Source of the DNA: Euptelea pleiosperma
Taxonomy: Eukaryota; Streptophyta; Magnoliopsida; Ranunculales; Eupteleaceae
Direction: 5' to 3'
Assembly (NCBI GenBank): GCA_035048495.1
Contig: CM068544.1
Location: 16,300,138-16,364,137 of the forward strand
DNA length: 64,000 nucleotides
Every line of letters starts with the position of its first letter. Within the stretch, counting starts at the first letter, position 1. The notes beneath the pieces were generated by a model. The model had not been told where the DNA came from, ran no database searches, and saw only the letters and a program-made list of their open reading frames with translations. Of the stretch, positions 23,086-34,751 are shown piece by piece. Both the position numbers and the translations under genes were made by a program.

Positions 23086-24765
23086 CTATCTCCACACATT
23101 CATCTCAATCTGTAGCTAAACTAAACATGCGTACAGATATAATGAAACATACGCATCTCGATACATGATGCACTACCAATTTATTAATGTTAATCCGACG
23201 TCTCGGAGTTAAGTCAACCGGTTCCAATAATCTGACATCTTAGATAGTTTAGATAATCTATCTTACATACAGATAGTAATGTGATAATTGATGATTTGGG
23301 GTTTTGCACCCAAGGACTTCTCTTGTTCCTTGCTTGTTTAATTTTTAGGGTCGGACATAACCTATACCTCAGATAAATCCTAGAATATAGGTGTGCTTAA
23401 CCTAATTCATAGATCATAATCTTTATGATAAATAATGCAACAATAGGTGAATCGTAATGCATTATAACAATTAACATGATTCATAGTTATCTCAAACAAT
23501 ACTCATGTTTTCATTCACGTAACAATTATGACATGCTTCTCAATGAATATAAACAATGAACACACTTGATAAAGATCACAGGAAAACCAAAATTCGAAGA
23601 GATCATAAAGATTAAGGTTCAAAATCCTAATTAAGAATCGAAAAAAATCCAAACCTAAAGAGAAAATTCTATCGTTCTTATGAAGGACACATCAAAATAA
23701 TTTTTATTTCATACACATTAATTTCTTTTCTTTCAAAACCCAAAAATCTAAAATAAAACTAAAAATATCTAAAAAATAATTCTTACAGAAATGATATTTC
23801 AAATTTCAAGAATTTTATAATTTATATTAAATTCTAAAAAAAACTATCATCTTATTTTCTACTCATCGAAACGCACAATTTGAAAAAAAATATAGCTAAA
23901 AAAGGTTAAGAAACGAATGAGATAAAATTCTGACAAGAAAATATTTTTTTAATAATAATGAGTAAATTAGTATTTTGAATTTAGAGAATTCTGTGATTCA
24001 TATTAAATTCTAAAAAAATATAATCTTATTCTACTCTTTGAAATACACAATTTAAGAAAAATAGAACTCAAAAAGGTTAATAAATGAGATAAAACTATGA
24101 TAAGAAATTATATTTCAATAATTTCATGAGAATTTAAAGAAAATCAAATATTATAAAATGTTTTTTAGAGATTTACAATAAAAGTTTATACATGATTTCT
24201 TAATAACCTATAAAAGATTAAACATAGTGGATTTACAAATTATTAAACCTAACAAAAAATAAACTTAAACACCACTAATCAATGAAAACTTTAATCATGC
24301 TTATTTATGAACAAAATATATAGAATAACATTCAACATACAAGAATATAATGGATTAATGAGGTTTTCACTTGCCTGTGTTCGCAAATCCAAGTTATGAG
24401 AGGGATTCATCCGCAATTGGAGGGCTTTCCAAAACCATTGGCTTCAAAGATTAAAGAGGAGAAGAGAAATGAGAATATAGTTTATGTTTAGGATTAGTGA
24501 AAAGTAATTGTTGTTACTTTCACTTAGGCTTAAAAGGTAATGGACAAAAACTCTAATTTAGGTCCACTAAAGGGCTAAAAGTAGGCCACATGGGTATCAA
24601 CTAGACTCTAAATAGACAATGAAAGGCCTAAAAGGTCACTAAAATAACCCCAAAAGCCCACCTAAACAAACATGACCCAAACCAATAATAATTAAGCATT
24701 AATAATAAAAATACATAATTAATCATTAATTAATAATTAATACAAATAAAAAGCAAGGCATTACA
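23086..24765 (-). mobile_element. partial 3' LTR of minus-strand Ty3/gypsy element
   Basis: The minus strand reads PPT then TGTAATGCCTTGC at 24765, a typical gypsy LTR start (TGTAA). The LTR runs toward lower coordinates until it is cut at 23085 by the inserted family LTR. Its own 3' end is therefore not seen and cannot be aligned to the 5' LTR remnant at 61988. The content is AT-rich and non-coding. The block 23640-24360 holds many short AT runs. Confidence 0.65.
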
Positions 24766-24780
24766 ATCTACCCCCTAAAA
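24766..24780 (-). promoter_or_regulatory. gypsy polypurine tract
   Basis: Minus-strand TTTTAGGGGGTAGAT lies directly before the LTR start TGTAATG and just after the end of pol. It is the expected site of plus-strand priming. Confidence 0.75.
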
Positions 24781-25559
24781 AGGAATTTCGTCATCGAAAT
24801 TGATAAAAATCTCAACGAAGAACAAATGCGAATACTTCTCACGAACATCCATCTCCAACTCCTACGAAGCTTCATCCACGTCATTATGGTTCCACTAGAC
24901 TTTTACCAACGGGATAACTTTAGTGCGGAGTACATGTTTCTTTTATCAAGGATCTTCACCCGCTCCTTGACATGAGATATATCCGATTTCAACTACAAAG
25001 CCTGGAAGTCGATAATATGATAAGCATCCCTGATACACTCCTACAACATTGGGACGTGAAGCACGTTTTGCACACCCGCTAACTGAGGGTAAGTCCAGTC
25101 GGTATGCGACCACCCCGGTCCTTTCCAAGATTTGAAAAGGCGGCCTTATGTACCTAGGTGACAACTTTGCATTCTTCTTCCCAAATATCATAACTCTCTT
25201 CACGACTGAGACCTTCAGAAGCACATGGTCACCCTTGATGAATTCCAATCTCCTCCCCCACCTATTTGCCTACATCTTTTGACGACGCTGAGCCGTATGC
25301 AAACGCTCCTGAACAACAGCTATCTTCTTAGTAATCTCTCAGACCAAATCCAGCCCAAGCAAGCTACTATCTCGAACCTATGCTCAACAAATCGATGATC
25401 GACAAGGTCTATAATAAAGAGCCTCATACGGTGCACTCCCAATGCTAGCGTAGTAGTTCTTATAAAGGAACTCAATAAGTAGTAGATGATCCTCCCAACC
25501 ACCTTGAAGTCCAAGATACACGCCTGCAACATGTTTTCCACCACCTAGTTCACGCATTC
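24781..25559 (-). pseudogene. gypsy integrase C-terminus and chromodomain remnant
   Basis: The minus frame from 25248 reads E-F-I-K-G-D-H-V-L-L-K-V-S, then K-L-S-P-R-Y-I-R-P-P-F-Q-I-L-E-R and V-A-Y-R-L-D-L-P. This is the GPY/F-type end of chromovirus integrase. Downstream, other frames give V-K-V-(stop)-W-N-H and E-A-S-W-E-L-E, the core of the C-terminal chromodomain (usual V-x-W-x-x-x-x-x-E-A-T-W-E). Upstream, to 25559, is the R-L-H-T-A-Q-R-R-Q-K segment. Stops and frameshifts are frequent. It continues beyond the CACTA insertion at 29357. Confidence 0.85.
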
Positions 25560-26204
25560 CACTACACCAAAATCACAAAATAATGACACATGTGTTTCAA
25601 GTGTGTCACAAAAATGACACACCTAATGCGTCACAAGGTGAGTTGTTTTTAGAGGTGTCTTTTTTTCCCAGTGACACATTGGGCGTGTCTTTTTATAGTG
25701 GTGTCTTTTTTTCTTAGTGACGTATTGGGTGTGTCACCAAAAGAAGACACACTTGAAACACATTTGGTGCGTCATTTTAAAATTTTAATTTTTTTAAAAA
25801 TAAATAGAATTCTCATGTTCAATGTCCCACCCATAATACTTTTTTATTCCAAAATATTAACATAGATTAGCGATAAACACACAACCTACATTCTATACCC
25901 ACTCTTATTCATCTTCCAATTTAAGTTTTTTACATTTTCAAAGGAACTAAATTTCCATCGATGCAACTACAAATTGTTGGTGCTCCAATTGGCCCAACTG
26001 AAGAAATACAAGATATGAAAATAGAAGCAAGAACTTAACACAAACTACGCTAAGGAATTATCAAACCTTGAAAAATGGAAAATCAACCAATCAACTTTGG
26101 CTGCCATGAATTTCCAAAGCACTATTCTGACATAGCAAACAAACAAGTCGGTGTCACTTGGTTTACAAGTCTATATGAAACAACCAAGAGAACATGAAAC
26201 CTAA

Positions 26205-26335
26205 CAGTCCTCTTTGCAACGGCCTTCCCGGCTCCATAAAACTCTGCAAGCTTATCAATGCTCTCATCTAGGCACATAGTGCTATCCACATCGAAGTATA
26301 CCGCATCAGCCTTTCTCCAAATCTCAAGAACTTCT
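26205..26335 (-). pseudogene. PSP: captured phosphoserine phosphatase exon
   Basis: The minus-strand reading from 26335 is E-V-L-E-I-W-R-K-A-D-A-V, then Y-F-D-V-D-S-T-M-C-L-D-E-S-I-D-K-L-A-E-F, then G-A-G-K-A-V-A. It matches the first catalytic segment of plant plastid phosphoserine phosphatase, the last step of the phosphorylated serine pathway, including the HAD motif D-V-D-S-T whose first Asp is the nucleophile. The exon is bounded by an acceptor TTTATTGTAG and a donor-like GTTAGG, so it was probably copied from genomic DNA. Only this exon is recognisable, far short of a full enzyme of over 220 residues. It cannot encode an active phosphatase. Confidence 0.85.
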
Positions 26336-26491
26336 ACAATAAAGCAAGCTTATGTTAAGTTGCCTAAATCTTAGCATATTTATAAAGTCTAACTGGGATA
26401 TACCTAATGGTTATGTTAGGTTGCATAGATCGTACCATAACTACAGATTTTAAAGCATAATGCAATGAGACATAAAAATATAATTCTTACC

Positions 26492-26535
26492 AAATGCCTT
26501 TATAAACTTTGGATCACCAGGTGGCTTCGGATCTG
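26492..26535 (-). pseudogene. possible second captured mini-exon
   Basis: A 42-44-base minus-strand segment is framed by acceptor TGTAATCAG and donor GTAAGAATT. It reads D-P-K-P-P-G-D-P-K-F-I-K-A-F. It lies upstream of the PSP exon on the same strand with an intron-sized gap, so a spliced chimeric transcript is possible. I do not recognise the source gene. Confidence 0.35.
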
Positions 26536-27761
26536 ATTACAATAAACACACAAGAAAAAAAAAGTATTTAGTGCACCGTTGAACTAGTAGACTTAGAGCT
26601 CCAACTATAAGAATGAAAGAGTTGAATCAGAATAGAACAATTTCATAAATTTCAAGCTCTCAAATCAGAAGCACTTCAGTGTCCACTATCAAATGGTTCA
26701 GGTTACTTACTAAAAGGATAATGAGAAACCGAAAGTACCAATTGACTATAAGAACTTGACCCATAAGACCAAAAAAGTTTCAAAGACACCTAAACTACTA
26801 ATTCATGCAAATTTCATATAACCAAGAAATGTATGTACTTTGCCATGCTGTTGCATCATGTAAAATGTAATGTATATCGTACATCTAGACTACCAACTTA
26901 TTGATTAAAGTCCAAGTCAAAAACTCTATAGCTCGTGTGGTTATGATACAAGCACAAATTATACCTAATTAACAGGTTGGTTACAGGATTAGAAATCACA
27001 AGAAGTTAAGCTTTAAACCTGTGCATCTTCTCTAACACGCAAATTTTGTCCTATTGGATGATCAAGCAAGCATCATATATTACCTAAAATAAGAAACAAA
27101 ATAAGCATTTTATATCAGATGACATTCACTAGGAAAGCATGACCAAATAAGCCTTTATTTGTTCTTAACTTCTCTACCAAGCAGACAACACAGTCAATTT
27201 TGAGACTCCATCAACAATATAAGTAGCACAAAATTGTTTTTTTATATATAAAAGGAAAAGCTACAAAAAGTAAAAATTACAATAAAAAAGTGTCATATCA
27301 CAATGTTTATTGGTTATATAAAGGTGGATAACGAAGTCAGTGAACTAAACCATAAAGAAAAATATTAAAATCCCATGGCAACGCCACAAAGATACAGAGC
27401 ACTGAGAACACGGATGGGATAAATGAAATATAGTTTACTAAAATGGTATATTTAACTGGAGTCTTGAGCACTTAGGCAACTAAAATGGTATATCTAACTA
27501 AGGTTTCTTTTTCATCTAATGAAGTTCCAAAGCAAAGACTAAACTTACTCAGAGCTAATAAGTTATGGACGGTCTGATTGTTGAAAAGGCAATGATGACT
27601 TTCCAAAAATCAGAGGTGGTCTTTGGATTTCAAAACAATTTTTTTATTAAAAAAAAGGGAAGTTTCCGATGTTACCAACTAAGGGTGAGAGGAATGTGAT
27701 CTCTTAAAGAAGTGTTGCATGATGGCATATGTGAAGGACAACTTGTCATCTCAAAGACTAG

Positions 27762-28115
27762 ATGGTATTGGCTTCCAAATATAAAGGGTATAGTAATAAG
27801 CAAAGCAATGGTGGGCTGATGTGGCAAGGTAAGTGGAAGACTTGGTATTACAAATTGGAATGGGACAGCACACATACGTTGGATGTTACCAAAAGAACAT
27901 TTCTAACTTCCCTAAATGGGGTGGATGTGTTAGCAAATATGACCAGTGGTTCTTGCTTTCAAAACAAAAGGTTTTTTATATTTCAAAACATGGATGATGT
28001 CGCATTTACCAATACTCATTATGATCATATAGAAACAAAAGGATGTTATATGCAGAAAAAGATGTATTCAAGAAAATTGTCTCGAAATAAGCAAAAAATT
28101 AAATGTATCGTATGA
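27762..28115 (+). CDS. unrecognised 117-codon frame in the CACTA element
   Basis: An open plus-strand frame, rich in Lys, Asn, Thr and Tyr, inside the element. It has no motif I recognise and no resemblance to CACTA TNP1/TNP2 proteins. It may be chance or captured DNA on the wrong strand. Confidence 0.2.
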   Translation: MVLASKYKGYSNKQSNGGLMWQGKWKTWYYKLEWDSTHTLDVTKRTFLTSLNGVDVLANMTSGSCFQNKRFFIFQNMDDVAFTNTHYDHIETKGCYMQKKMYSRKLSRNKQKIKCIV

Positions 28116-28427
28116 CAATGAACATCTTTTCATATCTTAGTATTGTTACAGATATGCACCACGCCTGTAGTTGTTACGATGTAATTAAATGGAACAAAAA
28201 GCTTAAACAACAGAAAAATGTAAGTATATAAATAAGGTAAAAAAATCATTAGTTCTCAAACTTAGATATATTGCCTAAATTCAATAGTCAAATTAGCACA
28301 TCATAAAGAAAACAACAGCAGAAATTTCTAAGGAGCATGCTTCAAGAACAAAAGGTATGGGATGATACTTACGATGACTTCGACAAGCAATTCATATACA
28401 AGTACAAAGTTCTTTCTTCATGAATCT

Positions 28428-28578
28428 TCATTGAGAACACCAAGGTAATTTAATGACGTGCGCAATCCTTTGACAAGGCCAGTGAGCACACGATCCAAAA
28501 CTACATTCCATTGAGGAATTTTCTCAAACATTTGATGAGCAGATTTAAACCCAAGCAAGAAGTGGAACAAAATTTTCA
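28428..28578 (-). pseudogene. possible captured coding fragment, weakly PPR-like
   Basis: The minus frame reads A-H-Q-M-F-E-K-I-P-Q-W-N-V-V, then L-T-G-L-V-K-G. The A-x-x-x-F-E-x-x-P-x-x-N-V-V pattern recalls plant pentatricopeptide repeats. The following residues do not continue the repeat, so the source is uncertain. It ends at an in-frame stop near 28428. Confidence 0.3.
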
Positions 28579-29356
28579 TACTTCCAGCCTTAATATTTAA
28601 AATTTCTATACAAAACCCATGTTTAAAGAGCCCAACGATCTGATTTTGTAAAATTATCTCTTAAGGGAAGGACAAGAGCTCCACTCTAAGGGTTTACTTA
28701 CGGTTGGAATGGCAAAAAAGTTCAATTGAAGCAGGCTTCAGCTTTATTGGAAGGCCTAAAGGTTTTTCCGGCATTTTCTACTGCCCTATTGTGGTTGAAG
28801 GCAATTCTTAGTGTTATCCCCTGGACCTCGGGGATAGCAATTGAAAATAGGGTTTAGAGGCGAAGTTTCTTTGAAAATCACCTCCGTAGGATCTTCAGTC
28901 CTTTTACCAAAAGAATAACCGATCAAAACAACAATTAGATGAATTTCTTTTAGTAAAAACAATCTAAAAATACTACATATTTTGTATTTCAACCTAAGAT
29001 CCTCTGAACAGAGGTTAGAATCTCTGTAAACATTGAAACATAATGAGAACAAGAAGCGCGTTTGAATTTGAGCAAAAATTATACCTACATTGGAAACAAA
29101 TGAAGAATCCCTAGTTGGAGCTCATATCTAACCTGATTTGGCTGTGGATTAAGGGATCTAACTTCTGAAACCTAGATGATGCCGATGAAACTCAGTAACG
29201 GTGATGACGAATGCAAAGATGTGTTGAAGGAGGAACGAATTTCAAAGATTTTACACCCTTTTAGGGTTTGGGAACTTAGCTCGCACTCTTGACTTCCCAA
29301 GTTCGCACTAAAATTTTAATATTTTAGTGTCGTTTATCCTGTGTTTTGGTGTAGTG

Positions 29357-30180
29357 TTTGGTCTGCCCATCGGTCTGGGGATGGAATGTCGTATTGAAAT
29401 CCAATGATGTCTCCAAAGCGTTCTGAAAACTCTACCAGAACTTCAATGTAAATCGCAAGTCCGATCAGACACAATGGACATGGGGACTCCGTGGAGTGTA
29501 ACCACAGTCATAACATAGAGTCTACTCAACTCAACCATGGAATATGTAACCCGAACTGGATAAAATGAGCTGACTTGGTCGGTCGATCAACCAAAACCCA
29601 TATGGCGTCATAACCCTGTCTTGACCTCAGAAAACTTACAAAATCCATCATCATATGATCCCACTTATATTTCGCAATGGGCAAAGACTGCAAAGGTCCC
29701 GTTGTTCTCTGGTGCTCCGCCTTTACCTACTGATAAGTGAGGCACCTAGACACACAATCTACAACTTCACGCTTCGTATTGGATAGATCGTATACCTAGT
29801 ACAATGCGCTGCATCTAAAATCTTCTTCTTCAAGTCCGCTAAATCTGGGACAGATAGTCAACCGTGAAACCTCAACTCGCCATCTATCCCAACGGCCCAA
29901 TCAGGTTTACTACCATCCGCTGACTCTGCAACTCTGGCCTATAACCATTGATCCTAAGCCTGCACAAGGACAAACCAACTACTCAAAGTTGGCCGAATCG
30001 CCAGCCAAAAGAGAAATAATAACTCTGAACATTATTGCCACGAATACATATTGAAGTCTGCAACTGACTCCAACATCCTCCACTCCTGAACCATCAAACG
30101 AGCCACCAAACCTCTTAGTTTCATGCTCAAAGAATCTGCCACAACATTCACATTCCCCTTATGGTACTCGAGAGTGAAGT
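29357..30180 (-). pseudogene. gypsy integrase core remnant
   Basis: The minus-strand reading near 29390 is D-F-N-T-T-F-H-P-Q-T-D-G-Q-T-K, the H-P-Q-T-D-G-Q-T signature of gypsy integrase just before its catalytic Glu. Near 29600 the frame R-Q-G-Y-D-A-I-W-V-L-V-D-R-P-T-K-S-A-H-F matches the catalytic-core segment (usual V-V-V-D-R-L-T-K-S-A-H-F) with its Asp. Frames shift and stops occur throughout. It continues with 24781-25559 across the CACTA insertion. Confidence 0.85.
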
Positions 30181-30181
30181 C

Positions 30182-30427
30182 TTAATCTTTCAAGAACTCC
30201 ATCCATCTGCGCTGCCTCATGTTCAACTCCTTTTGAGAGAACGAGTATTTCAAACTCTTATGATCGGAAAAGAGTATAAACTTCTCACCATACAAATAGT
30301 GCCTCCACGCCATCAGTGCAAACACCGTTGCAACCAACTCATGTGTCGGGTAGTTCTGCTCATGAACCTTAAGTTTTCGTGAGGCATACGCAACCACCTT
30401 CCCATACTGCATTAGCACACAACCCAC
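30182..30427 (-). pseudogene. gypsy RNase H domain remnant
   Basis: The minus frame reads [18 protein letters not shown], then [10 protein letters not shown] and F-S-D-H-K-S-L-K-Y. These are the standard blocks of Ty3/gypsy RNase H with the catalytic Glu (T-H-E-L) and Asp (S-D-H). It overlaps the RT frame end by a frameshift. Confidence 0.9.
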
Positions 30428-31375
30428 ACCTCGATGAAAGCATCAATATAGATAACAAGTCCTCCACCACTAGTCAGAATAGAGAGAACTGTTGTTGATG
30501 TCAACTCTCTGAAAGCTTGCTCACAAGCACTGGTCCAGACAAACTTGACATCCTTCTTGGTCAATTGAGTCATAGGCATCGCAATCAAAGAAAACTGGAT
30601 AATGAATCTTCTATAATACCTAGCTAAACCCAAAAAGTTGTGCACCTCGATGATTAAAGTGGGCTGTCCCCACTTCAACACGGCCTCAACCTTTGACGAG
30701 TCAAACGAAACCCCATCCTTCAAGACAACATGCCCGAGAAACTTCACTTCCTCCTGCTAGAACTTGTACTTCTCCAACTTGGCAAATAGTAGGTGCTCTT
30801 GAAAAGTCTGAAGCATAACCCAAAGATGTTCATTGTTCTTCCTTGGACTTCGAATAAATCAAAACATCATCCATGGACACCACGACAAACTGATCTAGGT
30901 ATGGCCTAAACACCCTATTCATCATGTCCATAAATACAGTATGTGCATTGGTCCACCCAAAAGGCATAACCGGAAACTCATCGTGTCCATACCAAGTTTG
31001 AAAAGTAGTCTATAACACATCATCATCCTTCACTCACAATTGGTGATAACTGGACCTTAAATCTATCTTTGAAAGTATCTAAGCTCCCCATAACTGATCA
31101 AACAAGTCATCTATCTTAGGCCATGTATATTTATTCTTGATAGTGACTTTGTTCAATTGGCGTAGTTGATACACAAGCACAAAGATTCATGCTTCTTCTT
31201 CATGAACAACACAGGCGCACCCCACCGTGAAGTACTCGGTCTCATCAAACCCTTATCCTAAAGTTGGCCCTTTAGTTCCCTCAACTCAACTCAACTGGTG
31301 CCATCTTGTACAGTGCTATGCCCGACACAAGATCTATGCAAAAATTCATCTTTCTCCTCGAAGGGAACCCCAGTA
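30412..31375 (-). pseudogene. gypsy reverse transcriptase remnant
   Basis: The minus frame 30412-30747 gives F-L-G-H-V-V, then L-G-L-A-R-Y-Y-R-R-F-I and P-M-T-Q-L-T-K-K, the RT connection region. Upstream frames give the catalytic box as S-M-D-D-V-L-I-Y-S (codons at 30866-30874; usual F-I-D-D) and [13 protein letters not shown] near 31200. At 31375 only the very N-terminal RT leader is reached, then the family element begins with target site TCTTA (31376-31380). Protease is missing. Several stops show it is dead. Confidence 0.88.
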
Positions 31376-31823
31376 TCTTATGATATTCGCTTACAAGTGC
31401 TTATTTTAAGCCATTATCCTTTTTGCGTTATCACACTCTCTTATGTAAAACTTCTATTTTTATCAACTTTTCTACATAAAAGTTTCATCCATTGTGTAGA
31501 ACCACAATTTTTTGGACAAAATGAGTTATTTACATGAATTAAATATATTTTCAGATGTTATTAACCCATTTTGATTGTCTTATTACGTGCTTTTTCTATC
31601 GTAGGAACCCAGAACGGACGATTCTCGAGACTCACGGTCCCACGATCGATCATAGAAGCCTATTATCAAAGCTTAAAGAGCCATCAGACTAAGACAAGAA
31701 GATATTGGCCAGGTATAGACTGGGCCAGAGGATCGTAGAGTTGGACCGAAAACCAAGAGAGCGAAAGAGCCGAAGACCAAGGGAATGACCAACATGTTTA
31801 AAGCCACACCAAATGACATGAAA

Positions 31824-31901
31824 TGATGACTTGCTGTATTGGTGAAGCTTAAAGAAGACTGTGTTGAAGAACATGGTTCAAGACCCTCTGCCTGCTCTTT
31901 T
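31824..31901 (+). promoter_or_regulatory. tRNA-like segment in LTR (subtype B), consensus B-box
   Basis: A-box-like CTTGCTGTATTGGTGAAGC (31830-31848) is followed by GGTTCAAGACC (31875-31885), a full match to GGTTCRANNCC. A TTTT run at 31898-31901 directly follows the tRNA-sized segment, as a Pol III terminator would. Confidence 0.65.
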
Positions 31902-32819
31902 CTCTCTATTTTATATTATTTTCTTTCTCATCTCACTTAATTCTTTCTCCTCTACCTTAACCATCTCTCCTCTCTCCTAACCCTAACCAACCTATGCCAT
32001 GGCCGATCATCACCATCCTAACTCTCCCATCCCTCAAAAACACCATCCAATCATCCATATAAATCATCCGATTGATCGATCGATCGATCGATCATCTGAT
32101 CCTACAATCGAATGGCGTACCCACTCTATCATCCACAACCACTCGATCATCTTCCTCCATTCCCAATCCCACTGCTCTCCCATAACCCTAGCCCATCACT
32201 AACCTCTCCATCTAACCTAACCCTCATTCCCATTTAACCAAAGCCCATTTCCAACCGTTGGATCTTTTCCACCATTTCTTTCACCTATCCCCACATTTTC
32301 TCTCTAATTCTTCTAAATCCAAAACCCAAAAGAAATAAAAAAAGAAATAAACAAAGGAAAGAAAAGGAAAAAGAAAATATAAAAAAGGAAAAAGAAATAA
32401 CAAAAAGGGCTCACATTTAAACATTCTCCTCTACACCCCATCCTCACACTTCTCTCTCTTAGACACCCTAGTCCCACGTGCTCTCTCTTCATTCTAACCC
32501 TAAATTCTCCCTCTATATAAAATCTTTACAAAACCAAACCCTACCCAAGCTCTCTCCCACGTTAACACTCATGCACCCCTCATTCATTCCCTCTCTTAAC
32601 ATCTCCCCTCTTTCGACCCAACTTTAACCCTAAACTCTAAACCCTCTCAGCCTAATACTCTCTCACAACTTTTTTTTATCTTCTCTAACTCTACCCACTC
32701 CCATTCTCTCATAACTCCCTCTCTCTCAAAATAACTCCCCAACCTTACCCCCTCTCTTCTCTCCTTTTGATTTACCATTTCTGGAGTTGTACACTTGCAA
32801 CTCCAAAAAACCATAACCT

Positions 32820-33177
32820 CCAATCGATCAGACTCTCCCATTAGTCAATATCTTTGACTCAGACTCGGGTCTGTCCAATGACTAGGTTTGACCATTATAT
32901 TTTATTCATTTTAAACCTATTCCTATGGCCACTAAGTCACTTACCTTTCTAATCGAGCGTACATGATCTTTAACTGACAAATGGGTAGTTACTCAGATGA
33001 CTCCTGTCGTCAACCGTCTGAGTCTTGCTATCTCTGTCTTCTAGTCTTCTAGTAGTCGGTGAAGTATGCGTACTACGACATCTTCACACTACACTGCTGC
33101 TCGTAGGAACAGTTATAAGAATATTTTTATGTCAAACAGAATCTTTGCCAAATTGAATATGAAAATATTCCTTACGC
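32820..33177 (-). mobile_element. 358-bp copia LTR piece with 5-bp duplication AACCT
   Basis: On the minus strand it starts GCGTAAGGAATATTTTCATA and follows the copia LTR start (CTACGAGCA, GTAGTCGG, GGTAAGTGACTTAGTGGCC). It ends inside the first CTGATCGATTGG motif. It is flanked on both sides by AACCT (32815-32819 and 33178-33182). Only the first fifth of the LTR is present. Confidence 0.75.
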
Positions 33178-34243
33178 AACCTTGTTACCCACGTCTTCTA
33201 CCTACAACTCTGCATAGCACATCTCCTTTTTCCAACCGTTTTATAACACCTCCGCCATTCCTGGTCACTGCTTAGTAGCAACCATCTTCACGTTCTTGTT
33301 AGTTGCAAACTTGCAATTAAGCTGCCCCTATTTTCATCATTTACCCTCCAACGGACCGGTTGCTCTTCTTGAACAAAGCTGGACTGCAAGTCCTTCTCCC
33401 ATCACCGGTAAGATGCCCTTCATATTTCTTTCTCAGTTTTCAACATGTTATCACTTCTATCTCTTTCCTTAAGAAAAAACTCTCCCCCACAATTTCAAGA
33501 AAATCGGCATCTTCTCTCTCCTCACCACTCTCCCAAAACCTAAAGAGGAGTCGTCTGGTTCTCTTGCTGCCCTCATTTCCTCTTTCCACCATATTGCAAC
33601 TGCCCGAGACTGAAACTCTCATCACCACCGTCAACACCACATACTATCGTGTGCATCCCTCACAGTTTTCTTCGAGCTCTTCCCTTCACAAGGTTGTTGG
33701 AGTTGCACGCATGCAACTCCAGCCAATAACCTCCTTCCACCAAGGGGTCTTCACCCTCTCTCATGTCGTCTTTTCCACCTTGGCTATGCGGCCACTGATA
33801 TTCGATCAAAAGTGCTTATTTTAAGCAATTATTCTTTTAGCGTTGTCACTCTCCTACGTAAAACTGCCATTTTTATCAACTTTTCTATGAAAGAGTTTCT
33901 CTCATTAAGTAGAACACACGTTTCTACACAAAATGGTATATTCGCATGCACTCATACGTGTTTATTTGACCTACATGTGAAGCAGTTTTGTAGAAGTCTC
34001 ATTACGTGATTTTTCTATCGCCGGAGCACTAATCAGACAATTTTGATGGAATGCGAGTATCAACTGACTACCAAAGCCTTTGATCAAAGCGTATAAAACC
34101 AGTGGACTTAGACAAGTAGATGTAAGTCAAAGACGGGAAGAGCTAGAGGATCGAAAGAGTCAAGAGACGACCAAGAGAGAAGGAGAGACAAGCCCTTAAA
34201 TAAGAGACTAAGGAGAATAAAGCTTATCAACTAACACAAGATG

Positions 34244-34322
34244 AGGACTTGCTCAATTGGTAAAGCATGCAGAAGACCAAGTCAAATATCAGGGTTCGAT
34301 CAAGACCCTCTACTAGCATTTT
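34244..34322 (+). promoter_or_regulatory. tRNA-like segment in 5' LTR (subtype B)
   Basis: A-box TTGCTCAATTGGTAAAGC lies at 34249-34266. The B-box region reads GGGTTCGATCAAGACCC, a 3-base GAT insertion relative to the 3' LTR copy. A TTTT run follows at 34319-34322. Confidence 0.6.
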
Positions 34323-34751
34323 CTCTTTATTTTTGTAATAATTTCTCTCTCTTCTCTCTAAATCTCACTCTCTCTCCACTCTAAAATCTCAATCGTCCGA
34401 CCCTCTCTCCGTCCGAGACCACTATCCTACGGCCTACCTTGGCCGATCATCATTGTTTGATCGTCAGTCCAATCATCCACCATCTGATCATCCATCTCAC
34501 CATTTCAGAATTCAATGGCCCTCATCATTCCCTGTCCAATTCTATGGCCCACGGCCTCACTTAGATTCCTCAAAAAGGCACGGCCATTGCCACATGGCGG
34601 ATATGAGGATAGTTTTGAAAATAAAATAGGATACTTTCAAAATAAAATTGATTTTAAAAATAAATAAATAAGCAATTGGCATTATGGCCAACATTGATAT
34701 GAATTATTTCAAAAGTGGAAACTTTCCACTAATGTTTTGTTTTGTTTTAAA

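Larger units (their letters stand above)
25560..29356. mobile_element. non-autonomous CACTA (En/Spm) element, TSD TTC/TTT
   Basis: Perfect 13-bp terminal inverted repeats CACTACACCAAAA, with a looser match up to about 30 bp, lie at 25560 and 29356. They are flanked by TTC (25557-25559) and TTT (29357-29359), a 3-bp duplication with one C-to-T change. Subterminal GTGACACATTGGGCGTGTC and GTGACGTATTGGGTGTGTC repeats lie at 25670-25740. Removing the element rejoins the integrase reading D-G-Q-T / E-C-V-N of the host gypsy copy. Length is 3797 bp. No transposase was found, so it must depend on another element. The interior carries captured gene pieces. Confidence 0.92.
31381..33795 (+). mobile_element. 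5' LTR (first part) of outer TGATATTCG-family element
   Basis: Begins TGATATTCGCTTAC at 31381 after target site TCTTA. The LTR is cut at GCCAC (33791-33795) by the full-length 14-kb relative and resumes at 47779. It includes a subtype-B tRNA-like module, TATATAAAA at 32514-32522, and palindromes at 32781-32805 and 33699-33720. It has a real primer-binding site after its end (48502), so it is a 5' LTR, not a solo LTR. The matching 3' LTR is absent: the element breaks off at about 57883. Confidence 0.88.
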
